Translations under genes and position numbers: made by a program | Shown here: positions 54,501 to 62,101 of the stretch, in pieces | Layout of the letters: every line of letters starts with the position of its first letter | How positions within the stretch are numbered: the first letter of the stretch is position 1 | Source: CAIMZW01 sp037130455 | GTDB taxonomy: Bacteria > Actinomycetota > Actinomycetes > Nanopelagicales > Nanopelagicaceae | Assembly: GCA_037130455.1 (NCBI GenBank) | Contig: JBAXSZ010000003.1 | Coordinates: 1-64,000 of the forward strand | DNA: 64,000 bases | Reading direction: 5' to 3' | Notes under the pieces: generated by a model | The model's input: the letters and a program-made list of their open reading frames with translations, nothing else | Told to the model about the DNA's origin: nothing | The model's database searches: none

Positions 54501-56022
54501 CCAACTCATTCACGATCTTAAGAATGCAAATAAGAACGCTCGAATTCACGTCAAACTTGTTGCGGAAGTTGGGGTGGGAACGGTTGCGGCAGGTGTCAGC
54601 AAGGCTCATGCCGATGTCGTTCTTATCTCCGGTCATGATGGCGGTACCGGTGCATCACCATTGACTTCGCTCAAACACGCCGGTGCTCCATGGGAATTAG
54701 GACTTGCAGAAACTCAGCAGACCTTGATTCTCAACGGTCTCCGAGATCGAATCGTCGTTCAGGTTGATGGTCAGATGAAGACTGGTCGCGATGTCATCAT
54801 CGGCGCACTCCTAGGGGCAGAAGAGTTCGGATTCGCAACGGCTCCGCTAGTGGTTTCCGGATGCGTCATGATGCGGGTCTGCCATTTAGATACCTGTCCG
54901 GTAGGCGTGGCCACACAAAATCCGGAATTACGTAAACGTTTCTCTGGCAAACCGGAGTTCGTGGAAACCTTCTTCGAATACATCGCTGAAGAAGTTCGCG
55001 AGTGGTTGGCTAAGCTAGGTTTCCGCACTTTGGATGAGGCAATTGGCCAAGTCGAGGTCTTGGATACGCGCCGAGCAATCGATCATTGGAAGGCAAGTGG
55101 TTTAGATCTTGCGCCACTTCTTTTATCGCCGAGAGCCGGCGAAAATGTAGCTCGGAAGAATGTAATAGCTCAGGATCATGGGTTAGCGGCTGCGCTAGAT
55201 AACACTTTAATTGAACGCGCCGATGAAGCGCTGAAGCACGGAACTCCGGTTGTTATTGATGTGCCGGTACGAAATGTTAATAGAACTGTCGGAACTATGT
55301 TGGGTGCGGAAATTACCCGAATCTATGGTGGCAAAGGTTTGCCAGATGGAACTATCGATATTTCGCTCCGCGGATCTGCTGGTCAATCTTTAGGTGCATT
55401 TATTCCACATGGATTGACGTTGCGCTTATTTGGCGACGCAAATGACTTTGTCGGCAAAGGACTTTCCGGTGGACGTGTAATCGTCCGACCCGATCTGCAA
55501 TCGACCTTCGATTCTCAAGACAATGTCATCGCCGGAAACGTTATTGGATATGGCGCTACATCTGGAGAGATCTTTATCCGTGGCGTTGTTGGTGAACGAT
55601 TCTGCGTTCGCAACTCAGGCGCCACCGCAATCGTTGAAGGTGTTGGCGATCATGGGTGCGAATACATGACCGGTGGAATTGCCATGGTCTTGGGAAAGAT
55701 TGGTCGCAACTTTGCTGCTGGCATGTCTGGTGGAAGAGCCTTCGTTCTGGACTTGGATCCTCGACTGGTCAATGGTGAGCTGGTAGACGTGACTTCGCTG
55801 CCGTCAGATCAAGAAACTGTTGTTTACGAATTGATTTCTAAGTTCTATCAGGAAACTGAATCATTAGCTGCAGAGCCGATCTTGGCCGATTGGGAAAATC
55901 AAAAGTCCCGAATCTGGATGATCTTGCCACGTGATTATGCCCGAGTCCTTTCCGCAATTGAGCGCGCAAAACGCGAAGGATTGCCCGTCGATTCAGTAAT
56001 TATGGAGGCTATCAATGGCTGA
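51502..56022 (+). CDS. gltB: Glutamate synthase (NADPH) large subunit
   Basis: A 1506-residue enzyme of full length. After a short propeptide the catalytic N-terminal cysteine is C23 (HDSCGVAMV). A class II amidotransferase domain, a central domain, the FMN and synthase domain (with CHLDTCPVGVATQ, iron-sulfur ligands) and the C-terminal GXGXG helix follow. It makes two glutamates from glutamine and 2-oxoglutarate. GTG start after TAGGAG. It overlaps gltD by 8 bp. Confidence 0.97.
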   Translation: MTLSMNMPQAQGLYDPSQEHDSCGVAMVATLNKIATHDIVAKGLIALRNLDHRGASGAEPDSGDGAGILICIPDQFYREEVDFPLPELGHYATGIAFIDSSLTDRSGIEAIAHAEGLKIIGWRALPIDSATLGKTALSVMPIFEQLFLSGNHGETDLDLDRKAFAFRKQVEHQFPIYFPSLSSRTIVYKGMLTTGQLQEFFPDLSDARVISPLAVVHSRFSTNTFPSWPLAHPYRFIAHNGEINTVKGNRNWMRAREALLESDVIPGDLTRLFPIVEQSGSDTASFDEVLELLYLGGRSLPHAILMMIPEAWENHATMPQNRKDFYAFHSSLMEPWDGPACVTFTDGRQVGAVLDRNGLRPSRYWVTKDGLVVLASEVGVLDIEQSNIARKGRLQPGRMFLVDIEAGRIIDDAEIKDSLADAAPYGEWLHSGIVHLADLPSREHIVYPHSSVLRRQRAFGYTEEELRIIVSPMAKNGAEPLGSMGTDTPIAALSNKPRLLFDYFAQLFAQVTNPPLDAIREELVTSLGGTIGPEFNLLNPGPASCRQIALSFPVIDNDELAKIIHVNADGDHPGFAAHVVRGLFPVLGGGEALRERLEEIRREVSEAIANGARIIVLSDRDGDSELAPIPSLLLTSAVHHHLIREKTRTQVGLVVETGEVREVHHVALLVGFGAAAINPYLAMESAEDLVRQGVITGITPEKAVYNLIKSLGKGVLKVMSKMGISTIASYTGAQVFEAIGLSAEVVNEYFTGVTSRLGGIDLDVIAEETIKRHHIAYPPGGEVPGTRRLPIGGEYQWRREGEPHLFDPETVFTLQHSTRAKRYDVFKRYTQKIDDQSQALMTLRGLFTFKDGLRPEIPLEEVEPISEIIKRFATGAMSYGSISQEAHETLAIAMNRIGGKSNTGEGGEDPLRYLPETNGDSKRSAIKQVASGRFGVTSEYLVNADDIQIKMAQGAKPGEGGQLPGGKVYPWIAKVRYSTPGVGLISPPPHHDIYSIEDLAQLIHDLKNANKNARIHVKLVAEVGVGTVAAGVSKAHADVVLISGHDGGTGASPLTSLKHAGAPWELGLAETQQTLILNGLRDRIVVQVDGQMKTGRDVIIGALLGAEEFGFATAPLVVSGCVMMRVCHLDTCPVGVATQNPELRKRFSGKPEFVETFFEYIAEEVREWLAKLGFRTLDEAIGQVEVLDTRRAIDHWKASGLDLAPLLLSPRAGENVARKNVIAQDHGLAAALDNTLIERADEALKHGTPVVIDVPVRNVNRTVGTMLGAEITRIYGGKGLPDGTIDISLRGSAGQSLGAFIPHGLTLRLFGDANDFVGKGLSGGRVIVRPDLQSTFDSQDNVIAGNVIGYGATSGEIFIRGVVGERFCVRNSGATAIVEGVGDHGCEYMTGGIAMVLGKIGRNFAAGMSGGRAFVLDLDPRLVNGELVDVTSLPSDQETVVYELISKFYQETESLAAEPILADWENQKSRIWMILPRDYARVLSAIERAKREGLPVDSVIMEAING

Positions 56023-57472
56023 TCCACGCGGATTTCTTACCACCGCCAGGGAGTTGCCAAAGCGACGTCCCGTCGATGTGCGAATTCAAGATTGGAAGGA
56101 AGTTTACGAACCTCAAGAATTTGGTCTGCTCCAAAAGCAGGCCGGGCGATGCATGGATTGTGGAATTCCTTTCTGCCATCAAGGATGCCCGCTGGGCAAC
56201 TTGATCCCCGAATGGAATGACCTCATCTGGCGAGGTGAGCGAAATGAAGCAATTGATCGTCTCCATGCGACCAATAACTTCCCAGAATTCACCGGACGAT
56301 TGTGTCCCGCTCCTTGCGAAACTGCATGCGTCGTGGGGATTAATGCAGATGCAGTGACCATTAAGCAGGTAGAACTGCGAACTATTGAAGAAGCATTTTT
56401 CAATGGAAAAGTTCTGCCGCAACCACCCGATCGCCTCACCGGGAAAACCATCGCGGTTATTGGATCAGGACCGGCTGGATTGGCTGCGGCGCAACAGTTA
56501 ACTCGAGCAGGACACACTGTTGCCGTATACGAACGAGCCGAACGAATTGGTGGCTTGATGCGTTACGGAATTCCGGAATTCAAGATGGAAAAATCCATTC
56601 TGGAGCGACGGTTAGCGCAGATGGAAGCCGAAGGAACTCGCTTTCGCCCTGGAGTTAATGTGGGCGAAGAACTAACTGGTTCGCAACTGCGGGTTAAATA
56701 CGATGCAGTCGTTCTTGCCGTGGGAGCAACTGACTGGCGCGATATTTCGGTTCCAGGAAGAGATTCACGAGGAATTTACCAAGCTATGCAATATCTTCCA
56801 TGGGGCAACAAGCAAGCGCTCGGCGAACTCGACGGTGAGCCACCGATAAACGCTCATGGAAAGCATGTGGTCATTCTTGGTGGCGGCGACACTGGCGCAG
56901 ATTGCCTGGGCACCGCTATTCGACAAGGCGCAGCAAGCGTTACTCAATTGGAGATTATGCCAAGGCCAACCGAAAAGCGGCCAGCATCACAACCCTGGCC
57001 CACTTATCCCATGTTGTATCGAGTCAGTAGCGCACATGAAGAATCGGGCGAGCGAATTTTTTCAGTTTCCACGGAGGAATTTCTCGCTGACGATGCTGGA
57101 AATTTGCGTGCTCTAAAAATTGTTGAAACAACTTTGGTCAATGGAAAATTTGAAAAGGTTGAAGGCTCAGAACTAGAGCTTCGCGCCGATTTGGTTTTTC
57201 TTGCAATGGGTTTTGTCGGTCCAGAGAAATCAGCACTACTCACTCAACTTGAAGTTGAAGTGGATGAGCGCGGCAATATCAAGCGAGATAAGAATTTCCA
57301 GAGTTCCACAGAAGGCGTCTTTGTTTGCGGCGATGCTGGACGAGGACAGTCCCTCATAGTTTGGGCGATTGCCGAAGGCAGAAGCGCTGCAGCAGCTGTC
57401 GATCAATATCTTGTTGGGCAGACTCAACTGCCTGCTCCAATTCTTCCCACTGCACGTCCGATGATGGTTTAG
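56015..57472 (+). CDS. gltD: Glutamate synthase small subunit
   Basis: A 485-residue flavoprotein. Cysteine clusters for 4Fe-4S centres lie near the N-terminus (CMDCGIPFCHQGCP and CPAPCETAC). The FAD site is AVIGSGPAGLAAAQ and the NADPH site VVILGGGDTGADC. It passes electrons from NADPH to GltB. It ends 11 bp before pyk, so all three may share a transcript. Confidence 0.96.
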   Translation: MADPRGFLTTARELPKRRPVDVRIQDWKEVYEPQEFGLLQKQAGRCMDCGIPFCHQGCPLGNLIPEWNDLIWRGERNEAIDRLHATNNFPEFTGRLCPAPCETACVVGINADAVTIKQVELRTIEEAFFNGKVLPQPPDRLTGKTIAVIGSGPAGLAAAQQLTRAGHTVAVYERAERIGGLMRYGIPEFKMEKSILERRLAQMEAEGTRFRPGVNVGEELTGSQLRVKYDAVVLAVGATDWRDISVPGRDSRGIYQAMQYLPWGNKQALGELDGEPPINAHGKHVVILGGGDTGADCLGTAIRQGAASVTQLEIMPRPTEKRPASQPWPTYPMLYRVSSAHEESGERIFSVSTEEFLADDAGNLRALKIVETTLVNGKFEKVEGSELELRADLVFLAMGFVGPEKSALLTQLEVEVDERGNIKRDKNFQSSTEGVFVCGDAGRGQSLIVWAIAEGRSAAAAVDQYLVGQTQLPAPILPTARPMMV

Positions 57473-57483
57473 GGGTTTTATCA

Positions 57484-58926
57484 ATGCGTAGAGCAAAAAT
57501 TGTTTGCACCATGGGTCCTGCCGTGGAATCTCCCGAAAAGATTACCGAGTTAATCGCCGCGGGCATGAATATGGCCCGACTTAATCTCTCACATGGAGGT
57601 TACGAAGAGCATCTCAATCGATTGACCTTAGTTCGCGCTGCTGCCCAAGCAGCAGGTCGCCCAGTCGCAATTTTGGTGGATCTTCAAGGACCAAAGATTC
57701 GTCTGGCTCGCTTTGCCGATGGTCCGCATGAACTTTTCCGCGGCGATATTTTTACGATTACCACCGACGATATTGTAGGAACAAAGGAACGTGTTGGAAC
57801 TACCTTTAAAGGGTTACCTGGAGATTGCAACCCGGGGGATCGAATTCTTATCGACGATGGAAAGGTCACGGTCGAAGTTGTTGAGGTCAACGGCAACGAT
57901 GTCGTCACAAAAGTAATCCAACCGGGTTTTGTTTCTAATAATAAAGGTATCAATTTGCCAGGGGTCGCGGTCTCAGTTCCGGCTATGTCCGAAAAAGATA
58001 TCGAAGATCTTCGCTGGGGGCTTCATGCAGGCGCAGATTTTATTGCACTCTCTTTCGTTCGTTCAGCCAAAGATATTAATGACGTTCATCGGATCATGGA
58101 TGAAGAAGGCATTCGCCGTCCGGTCATTGCTAAAATTGAAAAACCTCAAGCCGTTGAAAATCTTGAAGAAATTGTTGCGGCATTTGATGGAATTATGGTT
58201 GCACGTGGTGACCTCGGCGTTGAACTTCCGATTGAGGAAGTTCCCCTGGTCCAAAAGCGCTGTGTGGTGTTGGCCAGAGAAAATGCCAAGCCGGTCATTG
58301 TGGCTACCCAGATGCTTGATTCCATGATCTCCAATTCCACTCCCACGCGAGCAGAGGCTACTGACTGTGCCAATGCTGTTCTGGACGGAGCTGACGCGCT
58401 GATGCTCTCTGGCGAAACCAGTGTTGGCGATTTTGCCATCGAAGCGGTAAAAACGATGGCCAGAATTATTGAGCGAACCGAAGAAGCAATGTTGGATGCG
58501 ATTCCACCGTTGAAGCACAATCCCCGGACAAAAGGTGGTGCCATTACAAAGGCTGCCGTTGAAGTCGCTGAAATTGTCGATGCCAAATTCTTGGTTGCTT
58601 TCACCCAAAGTGGCGATTCTGCTCGCCGCATGTCGCGGCTTCGTTCCCGGATCCCGATAATCGCTTTAACCCCGGAAATCGCCGTGTACAACCAGCTGGC
58701 CTTGTCGTGGGGTATCGAATCCATGATCACCTTAAGTGTGGATCACACCGATGAAATGGTGAAGCAGGTCGATTCCATGATGATCGCATCAGATCGAGTT
58801 AATTTGGGCGAATATGTTGTCATCGTGGCAGGTGCGCCGCCAGGCATACCTGGCTCCACCAATGCCTTACGTGTTCACCGAATTGGCGATGCCGTCGGGG
58901 GAGTAGCGGTGGCTTATCGCAAGTAA
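57484..58926 (+). CDS. pyk: Pyruvate kinase
   Basis: About 480 residues. The start ATG at 57484 gives the standard opening RRAKIVCTMGPA. The active-site region is IAKIEKPQAVENL, followed by MVARGDLGVELP and MLDSMI. The C-terminal domain is complete. It makes pyruvate and ATP from phosphoenolpyruvate. TAGGGG upstream may act as Shine-Dalgarno. Only 11 bp separate it from gltD. Confidence 0.96.
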   Translation: MRRAKIVCTMGPAVESPEKITELIAAGMNMARLNLSHGGYEEHLNRLTLVRAAAQAAGRPVAILVDLQGPKIRLARFADGPHELFRGDIFTITTDDIVGTKERVGTTFKGLPGDCNPGDRILIDDGKVTVEVVEVNGNDVVTKVIQPGFVSNNKGINLPGVAVSVPAMSEKDIEDLRWGLHAGADFIALSFVRSAKDINDVHRIMDEEGIRRPVIAKIEKPQAVENLEEIVAAFDGIMVARGDLGVELPIEEVPLVQKRCVVLARENAKPVIVATQMLDSMISNSTPTRAEATDCANAVLDGADALMLSGETSVGDFAIEAVKTMARIIERTEEAMLDAIPPLKHNPRTKGGAITKAAVEVAEIVDAKFLVAFTQSGDSARRMSRLRSRIPIIALTPEIAVYNQLALSWGIESMITLSVDHTDEMVKQVDSMMIASDRVNLGEYVVIVAGAPPGIPGSTNALRVHRIGDAVGGVAVAYRK

Positions 58927-58954
58927 CTGGAAATGAAGGTCATAGATTTTTCGC

Positions 58955-58960
58955 TATGAT
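58955..58960 (+). promoter_or_regulatory. Candidate -10 element of the tRNA-Leu and pdtaR-like transcript
   Basis: TATGAT ends 14 bp before the tRNA 5' end, the right distance for a short tRNA leader. The -35 region is not clear. Confidence 0.45.
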
Positions 58961-58974
58961 TTCCCAGTTATATT

Positions 58975-59047
58975 GCCTCGGTACTCCAACGGTAGAGAGG
59001 GCGGACTCAAAATCCGCACAGTGTCGGTTCAAATCCGACTCGAGGCA
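58975..59047 (+). tRNA. tRNA-Leu (anticodon CAA) with a short, class I-type variable loop
   Basis: Folds as a full cloverleaf of 73 nt. Acceptor stem: GCCTCGG with TCGAGGC, last pair G-T. D arm: CTC/GAG with the GG of the D loop. Anticodon stem: GCGGA/TCCGC with loop CTCAAAA, giving CAA at 34-36. T arm: GTCGG/CCGAC with loop TTCAAAT. Discriminator A73; CCA is not encoded. The variable loop has only 5 nt (ACAGT), whereas bacterial tRNA-Leu normally has a long variable arm. The next gene starts one base after A73. Confidence 0.92.
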
Positions 59048-59048
59048 C

Positions 59049-59675
59049 ATGGTCGATTCGACGAATTCCCCTAAGCCTGCGGCACCGAGCGCTTCAAAAA
59101 ATAGGGGACGAATTTTAGTTGCCGAAGACGAGGCAATTATTAGGCTGGATCTGGTAGAAATGCTGACCGAAGCGGGCTACCAAGTTGTGGCACAGGCAAG
59201 CAATGGCATCGAAGCGATTGCGCTTGCCAAAGAACATCTCCCAGATTTAGCGATTTTGGATGTCAAGATGCCAGAACTCGATGGTATTTCGGCAGCTCAA
59301 GAAATCATCGCTATTTCGCCAGTCTTAATGCTGACTGCCTTTAGCCAGCGAGAATTAGTCGAGCGGGCCAGAGATGCAGGAGCCATGGCCTACGTCGTAA
59401 AGCCATTTAGCATCTCCGATTTAGTTCCGGCCATTGAGATCGCCATGAGCCGTCATCAACAACTCAAGGCGCTATCTGATGAAGTTGCCGACCTTCACGA
59501 TCGATTGGAAACTCGAAAAGTGATTGACCGGGCTAAAGGGATTTTGATGAAGGCGCTCAATCTCTCTGAACCAGAAGCATTTAGCTGGATTCAGCGAGCG
59601 GCCATGGATCGCCGAATGACCATGAAACAAGTTGCGCAGGCGGTTATTTCGCCGGATTCGGTTCCTGAAAAATAG
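59049..59675 (+). CDS. pdtaR: ANTAR-domain response regulator (PdtaR-like)
   Basis: About 208 residues. The receiver domain has the acidic pocket VAEDEA (E26-D27-E28) and phospho-acceptor D71 (LAILDVKMPE). A coiled-coil linker and an RNA-binding ANTAR domain (about 145-205, DRAKGILMKALNLSEPEAFSWIQRAAMD) follow. Such proteins act as antiterminators or bind paired RNA hairpins. The ATG at 59049 follows the tRNA 3' end by one base. A start further upstream would lie inside the tRNA. No partner kinase is adjacent. Confidence 0.93.
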   Translation: MVDSTNSPKPAAPSASKNRGRILVAEDEAIIRLDLVEMLTEAGYQVVAQASNGIEAIALAKEHLPDLAILDVKMPELDGISAAQEIIAISPVLMLTAFSQRELVERARDAGAMAYVVKPFSISDLVPAIEIAMSRHQQLKALSDEVADLHDRLETRKVIDRAKGILMKALNLSEPEAFSWIQRAAMDRRMTMKQVAQAVISPDSVPEK

Positions 59676-59797
59676 AACTTCTAGGGATTTGGTACTGAAA
59701 ATCGCGAATTCCTCGCACAAGTAAGGTTAATTCTTTGTTTCACATATATGTCTCGCATAAAAGCGCCCAAATCGTTATCAAAAATCGCCTTTTTTGT

Positions 59798-59825
59798 TTG
59801 AATTAACCTCGCGTTCACCTATACC
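59798..59825 (+). promoter_or_regulatory. Candidate livJ promoter
   Basis: TTGAAT (59798-59803) and TATACC (59820-59825), spacer 16 bp, about 45 bp before the livJ ATG. An AT-rich stretch with a T7 run lies just upstream. The whole 194-bp gap from 59676 holds no gene that I can see. Confidence 0.4.
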
Positions 59826-59832
59826 CTTCAGT

Positions 59833-59864
59833 CCTCCCTGTCCCGGGACAAAGTAACAGGAAGG
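59833..59864 (+). promoter_or_regulatory. Leader hairpin covering the livJ ribosome-binding site
   Basis: CCTCCCTGT (59833-59841) can pair with ACAGGAAGG (59856-59864) with one mismatch. The 3' arm is the livJ Shine-Dalgarno, AGGAAGG. The loop contains the smaller palindrome GTCCCGGGAC region. Possible translational control or RNA stabilisation. Confidence 0.35.
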
Positions 59865-59869
59865 TCTAT

Positions 59870-61036
59870 ATGAACAAGAACTCAAAGCGCGTTCTTGGCG
59901 CAGTAGCAGCGGTCACCCTAGTATTGGGAACTGTTGCAGTTACTTCTGCTCAAGCCGCAACAAAGACAGTGACATTGGTCTACCAAGGTCCATTGACCGG
60001 TACCGATGCACAGACTGGCCAAGATGAATTTTTGGGCGCACAAACTGCCGTCCAGATTTACAATGATTCAAATCCTGCCGTCAAAGTTAAGTTGATCCAA
60101 GCTGATGACCAGGGTGACGGTGCTGTTGCAGGCACAGTAGCTCCTGGTATCGCCGCCAACAAAGATGTTATTGGCGTAGTCGGACCTGCTTACTCTGGCG
60201 CCAGTATTGCTTCATTCCCATCGTACAAAGCAACTCGTCTAACCATGGTTTCTCCATCGGCTACTCGCGTAACTTTGACCGATACCAAGTCTCCAGATAA
60301 TGGATACCCATTCTTCCACCGTGTTGTTGGTAACGATGCGCTACAAGGTCCAGCTGTTGTTCGTTGGTCTATTGCTGGTGTCGATTCACCAAAGGTTTAC
60401 GTCATTGATGACCAAACTCCATACGGAACCGGACTTGCACAAGCAGCTGTTGCTTACATCAAGTTGAAGAAGATCAACCAGGTTGGTTCTGACTCAGTCG
60501 TTCAAAAGACCTCTGATTACAGCGCAACTGTTTCTAAGATCAAGGCTTCAAAGGCCAATGTAGTTATCTACACCGGTTACTACCCAGATGGCGGCGCTCT
60601 TGCTAAGTCACTTAATGACAATGGCTGGAACGGCGTATTCGCTGGTGGCGATGGCGTTCTTAACGATGCATTCATCGACGTAGCTGGTAAGGCTGCTGCT
60701 GAAGGTGCAAAGTTCACCGCTCCTGCAGTTCCATTCGAAACTGCTGCAAGCGCTGCACAGCAAGCTGCCTTCACCAAGGCAACTGGTCTTAAGACCGCTG
60801 CTGGTCACGTGTATGTCACTGAAACCTTAAATGCAACCAACGTATTCATCTCGTGCATCAAGCTCGGTAAGGTCACTCGTGCTGGTATCCAGTCTTGTGT
60901 CGCTACCGGAACCTTCTTTGCTCTTGATGGAAAGACCGTCCTTAAGTTCACCCGTCAAGGTGAAGTTGTTGGCGGAGCTCCAGTTGGTGGCTTCCAGGTT
61001 GTTAAAGGCATCATCAAGTACTTCGGCGCAGTTTAA
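59870..61036 (+). CDS. livJ: Branched-chain amino-acid ABC transporter, substrate-binding protein
   Basis: A 388-residue periplasmic-binding-protein type I. A Sec signal peptide (basic MNKNSKR, hydrophobic core, SAQAA cleavage site near residue 30) is not followed by a lipobox cysteine. The mature part starts TKTVTLVYQGPLTG and has VIGVVGPAYSGAS. A cysteine pair near the end (SCIKLG ... QSCVATG) may form a disulfide. It is the first gene of the liv operon, with a strong Shine-Dalgarno and codon choice suggesting high expression. Substrates could include other amino acids. Confidence 0.93.
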   Translation: MNKNSKRVLGAVAAVTLVLGTVAVTSAQAATKTVTLVYQGPLTGTDAQTGQDEFLGAQTAVQIYNDSNPAVKVKLIQADDQGDGAVAGTVAPGIAANKDVIGVVGPAYSGASIASFPSYKATRLTMVSPSATRVTLTDTKSPDNGYPFFHRVVGNDALQGPAVVRWSIAGVDSPKVYVIDDQTPYGTGLAQAAVAYIKLKKINQVGSDSVVQKTSDYSATVSKIKASKANVVIYTGYYPDGGALAKSLNDNGWNGVFAGGDGVLNDAFIDVAGKAAAEGAKFTAPAVPFETAASAAQQAAFTKATGLKTAAGHVYVTETLNATNVFISCIKLGKVTRAGIQSCVATGTFFALDGKTVLKFTRQGEVVGGAPVGGFQVVKGIIKYFGAV

Positions 61037-61075
61037 GCCTTTAGTATTTGAGCTTTAAAGAAGTACTGTGTAAGT

Positions 61076-61109
61076 AAGTGTCCCAGCACCTATTGGTGCT
61101 GGGACACTT
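61076..61109 (+). terminator. Perfect 15-bp hairpin between livJ and livH
   Basis: AAGTGTCCCAGCACC (61076-61090) pairs without mismatch with GGTGCTGGGACACTT (61095-61109) around the loop TATT. No T-run follows, so it is not a standard intrinsic terminator. It more likely stops 3' decay of the livJ message or gives partial termination, so that the binding protein exceeds the membrane subunits. Confidence 0.7.
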
Positions 61110-61145
61110 CAAAATGTCAACGCCTAACATCAAAAAGTGGGTCAC

Positions 61146-62099
61146 ATGAATTTTTCAGTTGTTGTCTCTCAATTTTGGCCGTTGCTTATCAATGGCCTGG
61201 CCCTTGGTTTTATTTATGTGCTTATCTCGTTGGGTTACACCATGGTCTATGGCGTTCTTCGCCTGATCAACTTTGCCAACTCCGAGATATTTATGGTCGG
61301 CACTTTTGCCACAGTAATTGTTTCTCGAAATTTCTTCGGGTTTAACCAAAATACGGATCCGCTTAGCGGCTTCAAACTATTTTTCGCAATGGGCGCTTGT
61401 CTTGTCGCTTCGATGTTGGTCTCCGGCGTTACTGCCGTGATCGTTGAACTCGTTGCTTACCGCCGGTTGCGCGCCAAAGGTACTAATCGACTCGCCAGTC
61501 TTATCTCGGCTATCGGTGTTTCAATCATCTTGCAAGAGGGCGTTCGTATCTTGACTCACTCGGTGCCGATGTCTAACCCTCGTCTGCTTCGCAAATTTAG
61601 CGTGGTGACTTTTGGGGATGTTGGAATTCGCGTCGATACCCTTCTGGTTATAGTTTTTGCAGCTGTTTTATTTTTCTCGGTCGATCGCTTTGTTAACAAA
61701 ACTTTATTGGGCAAAGCCATTCGCGCCGTTTCGATGAGTGAAGAAACTTCTAAGCTCATGGGCATCAACCTCAATCGCGTTATTTCGGCTACCTTCCTCA
61801 TCGGTGGTTCTATGACTGGCGCGGCGGCTTTCTTATATGAAACGGTTTATGAGAACACCAAATACAACGTCGGTTTCTCCATCGGACTAGCCGCGTTTAC
61901 TGCAGCGGTGCTTGGTGGAATCGGAAATCTGCGCGGTGCTTTTTATGGTGGATTGTCCTTAGGGTTATTGGAGCAATTCGCTGCAGCAATTTTAGGTACT
62001 CAATGGAAAGCGGTCACCGTTTTCTTGGTGCTCGTCATGGTTCTTCTATTCAAACCGAACGGACTCTTTGGTGAAGCCGTTCAGCAAACGAGGGTCTAG
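61146..62099 (+). CDS. livH: Branched-chain amino-acid ABC transporter permease LivH
   Basis: About 317 residues and eight hydrophobic segments. LINGLALGFIYVLISLGYTMVYGVLRLINFA is the family opening; SMSEETSKLMGINLNRVI is the cytoplasmic coupling loop that contacts the ATPase. One half of the membrane channel with LivM. The start is the ATG at 61146 or the GTG at 61137. It ends 2 bp before livM. Confidence 0.94.
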   Translation: MNFSVVVSQFWPLLINGLALGFIYVLISLGYTMVYGVLRLINFANSEIFMVGTFATVIVSRNFFGFNQNTDPLSGFKLFFAMGACLVASMLVSGVTAVIVELVAYRRLRAKGTNRLASLISAIGVSIILQEGVRILTHSVPMSNPRLLRKFSVVTFGDVGIRVDTLLVIVFAAVLFFSVDRFVNKTLLGKAIRAVSMSEETSKLMGINLNRVISATFLIGGSMTGAAAFLYETVYENTKYNVGFSIGLAAFTAAVLGGIGNLRGAFYGGLSLGLLEQFAAAILGTQWKAVTVFLVLVMVLLFKPNGLFGEAVQQTRV

Positions 62100-62101
62100 C
62101 G

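Noticed and set aside
57325..57483. 53-codon N-terminal extension of pyruvate kinase
   Set aside because: It overlaps gltD in another frame and is rich in Cys and Ser with no similarity to pyruvate kinase. The family opening begins exactly at the ATG at 57484.
58956..59048. N-terminal extension of the ANTAR regulator upstream of 59049
   Set aside because: It would be translated from within the tRNA-Leu gene. Starting at 59049 gives the normal family length.
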